From NCBI GenBank assembly GCA_037157565.1, contig JAZHRO010000073.1:93164001-93228000 (forward strand): DNA of 64,000 nucleotides. Direction: 5' to 3'. Every line of letters begins with the position of its first letter. Positions within the stretch are counted from its first letter, which is position 1. The notes under the pieces are model-generated. The model made no database searches and was not told where the DNA came from. It saw only the letters and a program-made list of their open reading frames with translations. The stretch comes from Thalassia testudinum (Eukaryota > Streptophyta > Magnoliopsida > Alismatales > Hydrocharitaceae). The position numbers and the translations under genes are program-made. Positions 21,718 through 33,295 of this stretch are shown here, piece after piece.

Positions 21718-24700
21718 GCCACCACCTACCACCATTTTGGGGCATCCTCCCTTAGTATATTTTTCTACCTAAACCACCTATACCTACGGCCAAGAAGAAG
21801 GAGTAGAGAAGGAGATTAAAGGGGCACATTACCAGCCCCTTTGGTGCCTTCTTCTCCCCACTCTCTTCAACTTGAGCCACGCCAAGGAGGAGGACTCTTC
21901 CACTTCAAGGAGGACGGCCAGGAAAAGGAGAAGGAGTTAGGGTGGACGTCCACCCTTGGAGAGAAACTTAGGGCACGCCCCCCTAGGGCTTGCCTTGGAG
22001 GACATCACCTTGGCGGAGCACTGCAAGGAAGGAGTTGAAGGACTCTTTTCAAGATTGGGAGCCACCAACCTTGGAGCAAGAAGCCCTCTTCTTCACCATC
22101 TATCTAGAGGATTTGTGTTTTCTTTTCTTATTTGCATTTTTCTAGTAGTACAAGCTTTTCTCTACTAGGCCTTTTGTAAAATACTTTATCAATTATCTAG
22201 TTGCCTTCTTTGCATTTCTTGTTTGCATTTCTATTAGCTTAGTTTCAGCATTCTTCACTCCCTCTCCCTAATTATTCTAGGCCTCCACTTGCCTAGAGTG
22301 AGCTTAGGGAGAGGCTCTACTTGCCACATAGAAGTAGTATTTAAATTGAAGTGTAAACCACTTTTCCCGCCATCAGTTCGCATGTTGCCTTAGCTTAAAA
22401 ACAAAAAAATGATATATTGAAAAAAATACCAAAAAGAAAGTTGAGATTTATATCCCTAGCAAGAGAATCACTATTGCAAACATATTGCCTCCTTGGACGA
22501 CCCTAGATACTCTCCTATCTAGGAATATAAATTTAAGAGTTGATCGGTTTTGCACGTTACAACGACCTAATTAACAAACCGCGTAAAACTGCTATCATGC
22601 GCGCAGCGGGAGCGTGGTGCTGGGGAGGTTACCCCGGTGCTACTGCAGCTTATGCAGCAGGCAAGCGCGGCGTGGCACGGCCGTGCGCAGCAGGCGGAGG
22701 GCGAGGAGGTCCTGATTCTGGGAAATTTTCCCAGAATCAGACGTCTGGACCTACGTCCAGACGGCGCTGGGGACGTCTGGAGTGAGATCCAGATGTCTGA
22801 AAGGTACTATATTCCTCATCTTCTTCCTTTCTGCGGATGCGGCCATGCAGGCCATTTCGGCGAAAGCCCTGAGACGTGCCGTGTTGTGATCATTTACGTA
22901 CATGTGTAGGTTTCGTTTGGGAAGGCGTAAGGGCACGCCCTCCCACACAGATCAGACGTCTAGGCACAACACCAGACATCGGAGAGAGTCTCCACACGTT
23001 CGGAGTGACAGTCGGACGTCTGGAACTAAGTCCAGATGGTTCAGCGGGATCTTGGACGTTTGAAGAACTGCGCAAAAGTAAGGTATGATCTGAACCATTG
23101 TTTAAGACGTCTGGAAGGTGTTCCAGACGTCTGATTTGGGGCAGAGTTGTTGTTTTTGACCCGTTTAGGGTCCGTTCGAAGTTTGATTTTCGTGTTTGAA
23201 ATTCCGTTCTTCTCAGAAATTGTTCCTCTACTTGTTTAAAATACTTGTATCCTGTTCTGAGAGGTTCCTTGTGTTTGATCCTTGTGTTAGGACCTCGTTC
23301 CATTGCAGCTCTGTGGGTTGCAGAGACACGCGGACCTGCTGATCACGCCCCCAGTACTCTCGATTTTGCGGGTAGAGTGGCTTCCCTTGATTATTTTCCA
23401 ACATTAATGTATCTTTGAGATAGATAATAGATTCTAGGATGTGGCATGAATCCTAGGACTTGAAAACTAGATTGAATAATAGATCCTAGGATATGGCATG
23501 AATCCTAAGACTGGAAAACTAGATTGAATGATAGATCCTAGGGTATGACATGAATCCTAGGATTGGAAAACTAGATCGAATGATAGATCCTAGGGTGTGG
23601 CATGAATCCTAGGAACAGAAACATTGAAACGAATGTCGTGAATACATGAATTGAAGTCTTGGAAAAATAGATAGAATAACGATAATTGCCTGTAATTGGA
23701 TAACAGCTGCTTGTATATGAATGGATATTAACTGTTGGGAACACGAGCTATATGAGAATAAAATTGAAATGATGAAACCTAAATTGGCTTGGTTAAAGAA
23801 ATATGAGCATAAACCCTACAGGAAATTAGGAGTAGAGCTCCTGAGTGGTAAATGGAATGGAATTGGGGAAGTGAGCTGGCCCTTGAGTATGGAGTACCAA
23901 GGAGAGCGACTGTCCCCCCTGTTTAGTGCAGAGCAGAGCTAGCCGCCCCAGGGACCCGGGGTTAGGTCTGGCCACTTTGTACCGACTTTTGGCCCTCGCA
24001 TACACAGTACTGGGGAGAGCTACTAGTGTAGGGAGAGCGCTAGCCACCCCACGGGCCCTGGGGTTCTGCTAGCCTTCCTACACCGACTTGTTAGGCCCAC
24101 TGGGCAAACCAGGGTAGTCAGGCGAGGGTGCGCAGACTGTGGAGGGGCAGGACCCCTGTTTGGTTACTGTGGAGGGGCTAGACCCCTATTACTGAGAGGG
24201 CTCTACCCTATACTGGTTTCGTGCTTTACTTTGGGCACACCCGTTAACGGAAACAACTGACCGCTTGCCAGTGTGGGGTAGCTACCCGTGCGTTTATCGT
24301 GCGTGCCGTAGTCACCGTTACGTCTGTCAGTGACCTTGAGGTGGTTGACTGAGGGTAGGACCACCACGGGGGACTCTCCCGGCCAGGAAAGCACCACATG
24401 CTACTTCTACTTTTCGAAAAAGACTGCAATCAAGATCGTTCCCACGAGGAACATTCGAGATCAAGAGAAAGATCTGAAAAATAATTCAAGAATGAGTAAA
24501 TAAAGAAATAAAGAAAAATTAAAAATAATAGCTACTTGTACTCTTTTATTGTAAGCATCATGTTTATGTACCTGTTTAAATTCTCTACTGTGTGGTAGTG
24601 TGTACTGTAGTAGTTCTTCCTTTATTGCTGTACTTTTGTTACTGTTAGTTACATGCATGATGAATGTGGTTTATTTTACTGTTCTTTGGTTACTTTCTCG

Positions 24701-24784
24701 TTGGACGACTGAGTCTTGGGATCAGTCGAGTCGATCCGATTCTCGTGTCTCGTAGGGATTCGGGAATCGGGTCGTAACATCAAG

Positions 24785-24869
24785 CCTCCATCATTTCCTG
24801 TTTGCCTTGATCTTCACCTAAATATAAAAGAACTTAATTGCAAACAAGATGTGGAACAAGGTTCTAATA
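24785..24869 (-). repeat. outer end of the Sirevirus-like 5' LTR
   Basis: This continues the LTR interrupted at 17187: GCCTCCATCATTTCCTGTTT and the following bases match 14808 onward. It ends GTTCTAATA and is followed by the GTAAT duplication. Confidence 0.85.
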
Positions 24870-24874
24870 GTAAT

Positions 24875-25307
24875 TAGTGGCTTGGGTGATTTGCTTCCCA
24901 TTGGATTGACTTGGATTCCAATTATACTCAATTGTTATCTCTTTTGTGAGTTTAAAAGCTATTAACTGGTCATAATTTCTTATAACAATGAGAGATTTGT
25001 TATTTGCAAACCCTTGCGATAGCCTAGCCTTTTGATGAATGACTGGTTCATTGAGAATTAGAAGGGTTTAAGGCAATCATTGGTTGATGGATTTTACCTA
25101 CAATCATACTCAGAACTAGAAAGTTTTAGGTTCGAGTGATTGGTTAGTAAATAATCGCTAAGACTCATGACTAGCGGTACTCATGGCAAAAGCCTTTGCC
25201 ACTGCTCGCAAGTGCAAATGATGCTGGGAAGTCTTGGGAAAAATGATGTGATCTCATCCTTGATAGGAGTAAGGTAGGGCACATTATGTCATTCTTGCTC
25301 CTGGTGG
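24875..25307. other. unidentified sequence between the two nests
   Basis: This 433-bp stretch lies between the Sirevirus-like element and the chromovirus. It should be continuous with 13575 and with 45442. No motif was recognised. Confidence 0.5.
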
Positions 25308-25312
25308 GGGCA

Positions 25313-27947
25313 TGTTACGACCCGGTTCCTGAATCCCTACAAGATCCGAGATCGGCTCAACTCGACTAATCCCAAGACCTAGTCGTTCAACAAGAAATAA
25401 CCAAAAAGCAGGAAAGTAAACCACAATCACTATGCTAAGTAACTAATAGTAAAAGAGTACAAGCAGTAAAGGAAGTAAAAACTACTAACAGTACATATCA
25501 TCACCACAACAGTAAAGCGGAAACAAAGTATAGAAACAGAAACAGTAACAACAGGTTGAACTCACAACAAATGAAAATACAACAATAGGAAACTACGGTT
25601 GGGCTCGACTAGGCCCAGCACCCTCTGCAGCCGGTGACTTGGGCTGCTCAACTCCTAGACCTGTAAAGGAGTACGAGTAAAATGGAGTTAGCGAACACTG
25701 AGTAGAGTGGTAACCAAACTAACTAAAGCAGTAAAAGCTAATAGGTAATTTATCTTTTCCAATTATTTCATTTTACAAGTCATTCCTTTTCACCCATTAG
25801 TTTACGTTTCAAATCTCTTTCTTGATCTCACATGTTCCTCATGGGAATGATCTTGATTGTAGTTTTTTCCGAAGAGTAGAAGGCACACATGGTGCTCTCC
25901 TGGCTGGGAGAGTCCCCTGTGGTGATCCTACACCTAGTCAACCACCCCGAGGTCACGGATAGACATAGCGGTGACTACGGCACACGCGATAAGTGTACGG
26001 GTAGCTACCCCACACTGACACGCGGTCAGTCGTTTCCACTAGCAGGTATGCCCAAAGTACAGCACGGAACAGTATAGGGCCTAGCCCTCTCAGTAACATG
26101 AGGTCTAGCCCCTCAGAACCAAATAGGGGTCTCGCCCCTCCACAGTCCGCGCACCCTAATCTGACTACCCTGGTTTACCTAGTGGGCCTAACAAGTTCGT
26201 GTAGGGTGGCTAGCTCTCTCCCTACACTAGTAGCTCTCCCCGGTATAATGTACGCGAGGGCCAGAAAAGTCGGTGTATAGTGGCCAATCCTAACCCTGGG
26301 TCCCAACCCAAGGGCGGCTAGCTCCGCTCTACACTACATAAGGGACAGTCGCTCTCCTTGGTACCACGTACTCAAGGGCCAGCACACTTTCCACTCACAT
26401 TTCTAGTTCCATTCGATTTATCCACAGGAGCTCTACTCCTAATTACCTGTAGGGTTCATGCTCGTATTCCCCATATCATTTCATACCAGGTTTCATCATT
26501 CACATTTCCATTCTCAGAGTATACACATGCAGCTCGTATTTCCATCATTTAACATATATAGCAAGTAGTGTCATAGGTAACTATTTAACTGGCACAAGCA
26601 TTTCATATTTCATAGGCAGCTCTTATTTATTAACAGATAGTTGTTCACATTTCTATTCATTCATTTAAGATTGCAATTTCAAACACGCATACAAACAGTG
26701 CATTACTTCTCATCCTAGGATTCATGCCACATCCTAGGTTTCTAGTTATCCAATATCACATATGCATTCAGGTTGTATAATTAAAATAGGGGGAAATCAC
26801 TCTACCAAACAACCCGGGAGTATTGGGGGCTCGAACGGCAGGTTCACGTGCCTCGGCAAGCCCCGAACCCGCAATCAATCGAAGTCCTATACCAAGGAAC
26901 ATATCACAATGGAATATTCAGAACAATATAAAAGGATTTCTAACATGTAGAGGAACTCACAAGGAATCCACAAATATCTCGTTTGCAAAAAACGGACCTC
27001 AAACGGATCCTAAACGGGTCAAAAACAGGACTGCAGACCTAAATCAGACGTCTGGCACAAGGTCCAGACGTCTTAAAAGTAACCAGAGTCTCACCTTAGG
27101 TTCCTACATCAACTTTAGATGTCCAAAACCCCTTCTTGACCATCTGGACCCAACTCCAGACGTCCGACCTCTCCTCCATTCATCTGGGAGTGCTTCCGGT
27201 CGTCTGGTAAGCTGTCCAGATGTCCGAGATGCATGGAAGGGTGTGCCCCGCGCCTTCCCGAAGCTATCCCTGCACGTGACAGACCATATCACCTATCTTT
27301 TGCCATGCAGATCGAAGCTGCGGTGCATCCTGCATGGCCATATCCGTAAGAGGAACATACCTTCGTGGAACACTGCTTTCAGACGTCTTGTGTCTTCAAC
27401 AGACGTCCAACCCGTCGTCTGGACGGCACACCAGACATCTGATTCTGGGAAAATCCCAAAACCAGAACTACCTTTTGCTCCTCCTCACCGTGCACAGCCG
27501 TGGCCTCGCCTCCTCGCCTGCAGCTCCGGCTGCAGCAAGTGTCGGGGTCGTCTCCCTCGACGGGCTCCTCCTCCTGCACACACCGCTCCGGCTGCACACC
27601 CTCCGGCAAGCTCCCACGAGCTCGTGAGCTCAAGCTCTTCCTCCTTGCGCCCTCACTCGCGCTCGCCCCTCTTGCTGCAGTGGAGAGGAAGGAAGGTGGC
27701 TGTGGTGAAGTGGGGAAGAGAGGAAGGGGGAGAGGGGTTTTATAAGGGTGTGCTAGGGTTCGGGTGGAGGAGAGAAGAGGGAAAGAGAAATGAGCGGTAC
27801 TGTCTGCATGCAGCCCGCATGCAAACACAAAGTTACATACCAAATTTTCAATTTCCATACGTCTGGGAAGGGGTCCAGATGTCTGACCAGACATCTGGCC
27901 GATAGTCCAAACGTCTTAAAGGGCTTGGAACAAAATGGGTCTTTACA
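25313..27947 (-). repeat. 3' (left) LTR of the chromovirus
   Basis: 2,635 bp, from TGTTACGACCC to GGGTCTTTACA on the plus strand. A minus-strand TATA (TTATAA) lies near 27738-27744. It differs from the inverted right LTR at roughly one base in ten by eye, many of them C/T and G/A changes, so the insertion is old. Confidence 0.9.
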
Positions 27948-28049
27948 TCATAACAAACTTAAAGTAAGTTTTGTCCTCGAAACTTGAGCTAGCTAGGGTG
28001 TGGAAAAGGAAATTATATACGTATAACAAACTTAAAGAGGACCGAAGCT

Positions 28050-28539
28050 GGTCCGAAAAGACGTACCCTCAAAAAGCTCCAGGTACCACTCTCGCATCGC
28101 CACCTCAGGCTCCCAGGTAGCCTCCTCGTGCCTCTGGCTCCTCCACAAGACCTTCACTAGGGGTAGCTACTTCCGTCTCAAACTCCAGACGGCTCTGTGT
28201 AGTATCTGCACTGGTCTCTCAAGGTAGGTCAGGTTGTCACCCACCTCGACACTCTCGTGGCTCAGAATGTGACTGGGATCAATGACATAGTTCCTGAGGT
28301 TGGACATGTGGAACACATCGTGCACACCAGAAAGCTGGGGAGGAAGGACAAACCGGTAAGCAACAAGTCCTACCTGCTCCAGGACCTCAAAGGGCTCCAC
28401 AAACCTCGGCGCGAGCTTTCCTTTCACCCCAAAACATTGCAGGCCCTTCATGGGCGAAACGCGAAGAAAGACGTGGTCCCCAACCTCTAACTGCACCTCT
28501 CTGCGCTTCTGATCGGCATAACTCTTCTGTCTGCTCCTG
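28050..28539 (-). pseudogene. chromovirus integrase C-terminus and chromodomain-like tail
   Basis: The minus frame encodes SRQKSYADQKRREVQLEVGD, the GPY/F-type region of gypsy integrase, followed by VHDVFHMSNLRNYV. A stop at 28167-28169 is followed in the same frame by LPLVKVLWRSQRHEEATWEP, the segment that matches the end of the Tekay chromodomain (LVKVLW...EEATWE). The start of the frame in the raw sequence (MMINWRLS) belongs to the inserted LTR; the true upstream part resumes at 38209. The chromodomain targets integration to heterochromatin in active relatives. Confidence 0.85.
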
Positions 28540-28759
28540 ACAGTTGATAAACGCCAGTTTATCATCATTTTTATGCTTTAAAACTAACCTAGCTCTTAGG
28601 ATTTTACTCTGCAAACGGGTTTTTGGGCTGCATTTAGGCATAAATTAGGATAGGCATGCATTGCATTTTTTATTATTGTTTTAATGTGTTTTTGTGAGTG
28701 TTAGGGATGTACAGATTCACAGATCCCTAAAACCCTAGCACTCAAGAAGGCAATTGGTG

Positions 28760-29450
28760 AAGGAGAAGCCCAGACTAGTTGGAACCCAGCTTGATCCAGC
28801 TCACCATAGCTGGAACCTAGCTTACTTGAACTAGGGTTAGCTCATCCCAGCTCCATTCAGCTAATCTCAGCTGGATGGTAGCTCAAGAGAGTTCACCTTA
28901 GCTCACCCTAGCTCAAGTCAGCTCAGATCCAGCTCAACTTAGCTGAGTCTAGCTCACCTCAGCTCCCACTAGTTCACAGGGAGCTCTAGCTAGCTCAGCT
29001 GAGTTGACAGGAGTTCACCCCAGCTCAGATCCAGCTACATCCAGCTCCCCTCAACTCCAGCCAGCTGAAGAAGAATTCATCTCAGCTCAGGAAGCTCAAG
29101 TCCAGCTCCCGGGGATTCAGCTTAGCTCAACTCAGTTGAGCTAAGCTACCTTAGCTGCCTCAACCAGCTTGATTCTCCCCAGGAGCACCAGACCCAGCTC
29201 ACCTTAGCTCAGTATGGTAGAAGCTAGCTTACCTTAGCTCGGCTTAGTAGCTAGCAAAGAACTAGCAAGCTAAGCCAGCTAGAATAGCTCCATGCCAGCC
29301 TCTTCAGCAGCAGCTAGCTCCAAATTTCAGCTCCAGACTTCTCCTCAGCTCCTCCCTCCAAACCCTAGCTCCAACACCTTCTCCTCTACTCCTCCATTAG
29401 CTAAGCTAGCTTAGCTTAGCTTAGCTTAGCTTAACTTAGCTATGCTCCAA
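28760..29450 (+). repeat. AGCT-rich array, 5' LTR copy
   Basis: Same degenerate CAGCTCA/TAGCTCA array as at 20560-21310, ending in repeated TTAGC units near 29400-29440. Confidence 0.9.
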
Positions 29451-29580
29451 CTTCCTTGGCTTGTACTACCCCAAAAACCCACCTACCAACTCTACCCAAC
29501 TAGCTCCACCTAAGCTCCACATAAGCTAACCTACTTGGCACCAACCTAACCTACCCACCACCTCCAAAAGACACCTAAAA

Positions 29581-29905
29581 TTGGCGCCAAAAACTACCCA
29601 TAACCACCCCTTAATGGCGCCACTTTTCCCTCCAAAATCCCCCCCTCATCTCCACCACACAATCCTCCTTGAATCCATCTCCACCATCCACCTAACCCTC
29701 CTTCTAGAAGACCCCATGTTGGCGCCAACATGGGGGTGTCTATCCACCACCAAAAGACACCAACACCACCATAACCACCCCCTTTAACACCCCTTGGGGT
29801 GGCGCCAACTAACCCTAGCCATAGGATCACCAACCACCTTCATCCTTCCATCCTAGCCCTCCATTTCAAGGGGTACCTTAACCCCCCATCCTACCCTATA
29901 AAAAG
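29581..29905 (+). promoter_or_regulatory. E2F-like palindromes and TATA box, 5' LTR
   Basis: TTGGCGCCAA is at 29581-29590 and 29719-29728, with ATGGCGCCA near 29614 and GTGGCGCCAA near 29799. The site at 29719 lies in a perfect 24-bp palindrome (29712-29735, half-site CCCCATGTTGGC). TATAAAAAG follows at 29897. Confidence 0.6.
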
Positions 29906-30808
29906 ACCACTACCCACCACCATTCAAGCCATCCTTGGATAGCCATTTCACTCTCATATTCCACCAAGAATCCCACGTCCAAGAGAGAAGAAGAAGAAGA
30001 AGATTAAGGGGATATTATGTCCCCTTGGTGCCTTCCCCTCTTCCCTTCTCTCTTGGGTCACGCCAGCCAAAGGAGAAGCCAGGCAAGGAAGATCTTGGAG
30101 GAGATCTTGAAGGTGGTCACGCCACCTTTGAGGAGTTTTAAGGGTGGTGCACGCCCACCACTTTGGAGAGAGCATTAAAGGTGGTAGCTTCCACCTTGGA
30201 GGAGCTCTCAAGGAAGGAGAAGAAGGAGGCCCTCTTTTCAAGCCAAGGAGCAGCTAGGCTTGGAGCAAGAAGACAACCTTCTTCACCATTGTTACAAGAG
30301 GATTTGTGTTTCTTTTCTTGATTTTAAATTTTTCAATTCTAGTAGAAGCTTTCCTCTACTTGTCCTTGAAAAGAACACTCATTCTACTCAATCAAAAATT
30401 ACCTTCTTTTAAGCTTTTTATTGCAGTTGTTTGTTTTGGTTCTAGCACTTATTTCACCTCTTCTTCCTAATTACCCTAGGCCTACACTTGCCTAGAGTGA
30501 GCTTAGGAAGAAGATATTTCTATCTTTTAGATTTTTAATCATTTGTAGGTGTTAGTTCTTTTCGCTACAATCTGCCGTTTGCCCTCGTCTTTTCAAAATA
30601 CAAAAAAATTACATATTGAAAAATATTAAAAAGAAAGTTGAGATTGTATTCCAAGCAAGAGAATCATTATTGCAATTTTTGCCTCCTTGGACGACCCTAG
30701 ATACTCCCCTATCTAGGATATAAATTTTAAAAGCGAAAGCGGATTCGCGTGTTACAACGACGTTAAAAAACTGCTTTTACAAATCACGCGTATTTCGCTA
30801 TCACTTTT

Positions 30809-30826
30809 TGGCGCCGTTGCCGGGGA
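30809..30826 (+). other. primer binding site, tRNA-Asp type
   Basis: TGGCGCCGTTGCCGGGGA begins 5 nt after the 5' LTR and is complementary to the 3' end of plant tRNA-Asp, the usual Athila primer. Confidence 0.9.
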
Positions 30827-32491
30827 GGCACGGCTTTGCATTAACTCATTTTCTCTTACTTGAAGTGGATCTCATCCCCTTCTCTTTCTTTCTTTTGTGT
30901 GTGCAGGAACTACAGCGGGAAAGCGGGAATCTGGAAGCGAGAGCTTAAAGATCCTTTTCTTCCCGCGAAAATTCAGGTTGGTTCCTCTTTCTAGTCACAT
31001 AATTAATTAAAACTACCAAAAATATATTAAACTTGGCTTTCAGGACCATAAACACTTAAATTAAGTGGAGTGGTGCATTTTAAAATCATTGTTTGCTTGT
31101 ATGCTTCTTTAGCACCATTCCATTGCAAGTATTGGTGTTCTGTTTTTTGGGTCTAGATTTCTGTCCAGACTTGAAAAATAGATTCCTAACACCACAGGCC
31201 TCCTAAAATCATAAAATTTCATATAGTGATTCCCAATTAAGTTTGGAACATCTGTTCCAAATTTCAGATCAATTGGATTTGTAATTAATTTTTAAAAATT
31301 CGTGGATTACAGAGGGGTCACACCCTCTAATCTTCCTGTTTTGCTACTGTCCGCGAATTTTCAGAATTTTTATACTCATCCAATTTTTGTGAAATTTATC
31401 TTGTTGGAATCCCTGTGAAATATTACATATCATATAAAATCATAAAAATTTTCTGAGGTCGGTGGTAATACTGAAAAGTCTATAATACCCACGGGTATTA
31501 TTTCTGGACTTTGACACCAGTACAATTAAAAATTCAAAACTATTATCAAAAAAATTCCTAAAATCTTACAAAAATCTTTTCTGGAATCCTTGTTTGATTT
31601 TATTCAAAGTAGTGGTGTTGTTTGACTTGTTTGGACCACTACTTAATTCTGAAAGCCTAAAAAATAACTCATTGGTAGTTAAATTTCTGTCTTAGGGATA
31701 ATTGGCTTAGGGTTTCTTTCTTTCTCTTTTGAGGATTAATTCAAAGGAAATATACAATCACCCATACAACTTGTTTTCCTTTGATTGTGGGTTTTCAAAC
31801 TTGTTTGAAAATTTAACTAAAGAAACCCTAAAATACATTCAATTAAATCAAATCCTAAAAGACAAAAATACAAAAAAAAATTGTGTGACAACTTGATTTT
31901 CATTGGAGCCACTCTCCAATTCCTGCACACACACAAAAAAATCAAATAACAGGGCAACAACCCAATAAACGCCCTCCACATTCCGTGTGCACTATAGAAT
32001 CCTAGACCTAATTAAAATTTGTAGCAACTTGACCCCTAAGGCTTTATCAACTTAGGCTTGCTATTTAGGTCTTAAGTTTTCTTTAGTTAGTACCAATTCT
32101 GTCATCTGTATCTGGTGTTCAGGCTGAGGGGCCGTGTCAAACGACCAGGCGCGGGTTTGTACAAGCACCTGGGGTTTTCCCTGGGAAACGTTTGGGCCCA
32201 AACCTCCCCTTAAGCAACTTGGCTAGATTTGTTGATAGAACGGGTATTCACTATTGACTACTTATTTCCTATATAGACCAAGTCTTAGGTTATTATTAGG
32301 GAGTCACAATTAAGTTAGGTCTAGTTTTTGTTTGTTTGAATTGCACACTTTCTCTCATCTCCATCTCTTCTCCTCCCCTCCCGTTTCTTCCATTTTGCAC
32401 GGGCGGCGGTCCAAAACTCCACACTTGGAGGGACCACTTGATTTTGCCTCCCCAAGAAAAGACTTTTCTGCATTCTTCCTCTTCTTTTAAA
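30827..32491 (+). other. long 5' leader of the Athila-type element
   Basis: About 1.7 kb between the primer binding site and the likely first start codon has no sizeable open frame. It includes several short direct repeats of Athila-like leader type. A packaging signal probably lies here, but none can be read by eye. Confidence 0.6.
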
Positions 32492-33295
32492 ATGGAAAAT
32501 AAAAATTGGTCCTCTAACCCACATGCTAATTTTTCTTTCCCCTATTCTTCCACCCAGGAGCTTCTTAATCAGGCCCCTCCACCTAATTTCTACTCTATCA
32601 TGGCTCAGCTACAAGTTAAGCAACAACAGTTGCATAAGGATTTAACGAACCTGGCCAACCAAGGGAATCCTGCCACACCTGCCCAAGCTCCACACATTCC
32701 ACATCTCACCCCTTTTAACACCCGCAAGAGAGAAAATCTGCATAAATCCCATGCTGAGTATAATTGTTATTCTGAGGCTTTCTATGGTTCAACAGGGAAT
32801 TATGTTTATCCCAATCATCACCCCACCCAAAATGTCCCTACCATCCAGGAGAAATTGAAAAATTCCTCTAATGGGGGGGATTATCCGACCCACTCCTGGA
32901 CCAATTCGGTTCCACACCAACAACAGAACCCGTTTGGAGGGTATGGTTCAAATCAGACTTATCAATCTGGGCAATCTCAAGAAGACATTAATGCCCAGAT
33001 GATGAAAACCTTGCAGGAGTTACAAAGAAAAACAAAGGAAACAACCCATCTTATTAACAATCTCAATGATCAAATTGGGGATATTCCGACTCAAAGACCT
33101 GCAGGACACTCACCATCCCAACCCACACCAAACTTTATTAATCACAGGAACCAACACCCGGGTGTCTACCAACATCAGAACCACATGATTCGGCCTCCTA
33201 TTAACCCAATATCACAGCACCTACCCAGTTTCTTTCAACATCAGGCCCCCTACCTCCTCTCAGTGAACACCAAGCTGCATATGCAGAGACTATGA
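32492..33295 (+). CDS. Athila-type gag C-terminal region (ORF1)
   Basis: The open frame extends upstream to 32336, but the ATG at 32492 (MENKNWSSNPHANFSFPYSS) gives a more protein-like start; the upstream part is Ser/Pro low complexity. The 268-residue product is Gln/Asn/Pro-rich. Its second half (TQEDINAQMMKT-like segment then TTHLINNLNDQIGDIPTQRP) resembles the conserved end of Athila gag, where a helical segment is followed by QIGQLA-type residues and RP. The capsid core and CCHC knuckle of full gag are missing. The frame has no stops, consistent with the young LTRs. The stop TGA overlaps the ATG of ORF2 as ATGA (33292-33295), in the -1 frame. Function as a packaging adaptor is inferred only. 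Confidence 0.7.
   Translation: MENKNWSSNPHANFSFPYSSTQELLNQAPPPNFYSIMAQLQVKQQQLHKDLTNLANQGNPATPAQAPHIPHLTPFNTRKRENLHKSHAEYNCYSEAFYGSTGNYVYPNHHPTQNVPTIQEKLKNSSNGGDYPTHSWTNSVPHQQQNPFGGYGSNQTYQSGQSQEDINAQMMKTLQELQRKTKETTHLINNLNDQIGDIPTQRPAGHSPSQPTPNFINHRNQHPGVYQHQNHMIRPPINPISQHLPSFFQHQAPYLLSVNTKLHMQRL

Larger units (their letters stand above)
20345..22597 (+). mobile_element. Athila-type solo LTR (older copy), TSD TGCGC
   Basis: It starts TGATAAACGCCAGTTTATCA and ends GCTATCA, the same ends as the two LTRs of the element at 28545-38203. It is flanked by TGCGC at 20340-20344 and 22598-22602. At 2,253 bp it is full length, and it clearly differs from the younger LTRs at many sites. It includes the AGCT-rich array, GGCGCC palindromes and a TATA box. 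With no internal sequence, it is a solo LTR inside the chromovirus solo LTR. Confidence 0.93.
17188..24779 (+). mobile_element. Tekay-type chromovirus solo LTR with two nested LTRs, TSD TCAAG
   Basis: It starts TGTTAAGACCC and ends GGGTCGTAACA, matching the LTRs at 25313-27947 and 42782-45436. TCAAG flanks it at 17183-17187 and 24780-24784, and the interrupted sequence CATCAAGCCTCCATC is intact in the other Sirevirus-like LTR (14800s). Subtracting the two nested insertions and their duplicated targets leaves about 2.6 kb, equal to one LTR, so this is a solo LTR formed by LTR-LTR recombination. It carries many GACGTCTGG hairpin motifs. Confidence 0.9.
13581..24869 (-). mobile_element. gag-only Sirevirus-like Copia element, split by nested insertions, TSD GTAAT
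   Basis: Flanked by GTAAT at 13576-13580 and 24870-24874. The 3' LTR is 13581-14926 and begins in minus sense with TGTTGAAACC next to a clean polypurine tract. A Copia-type gag follows, and the remains of the 5' LTR lie at about 16775-17187 and 24785-24869. A 7.6-kb chromovirus solo LTR (with its duplicated target) interrupts the 5' LTR. Removing it leaves about 3.7 kb. No protease, integrase or RT motifs are present, so the element is either a gag-only (TR-GAG-like) type or an internal deletion. No primer binding site remains between the 5' LTR remnant and gag, which points to deletion there. Confidence 0.85.
28545..30803 (+). repeat. 5' LTR of the Athila-type element
   Basis: From TGATAAACGCCAGTTTATCA to TTTCGCTATCA, 2,259 bp. 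It contains the AGCT array (about 28760-29560), GGCGCC palindromes and TATAAAAAG at 29897-29905. Confidence 0.95.

Noticed and set aside
28167..28568. A 133-residue protein starting MMINWRLS
   Set aside because: The first eight residues come from the inserted Athila-type LTR; the true chromovirus frame continues at 38209.
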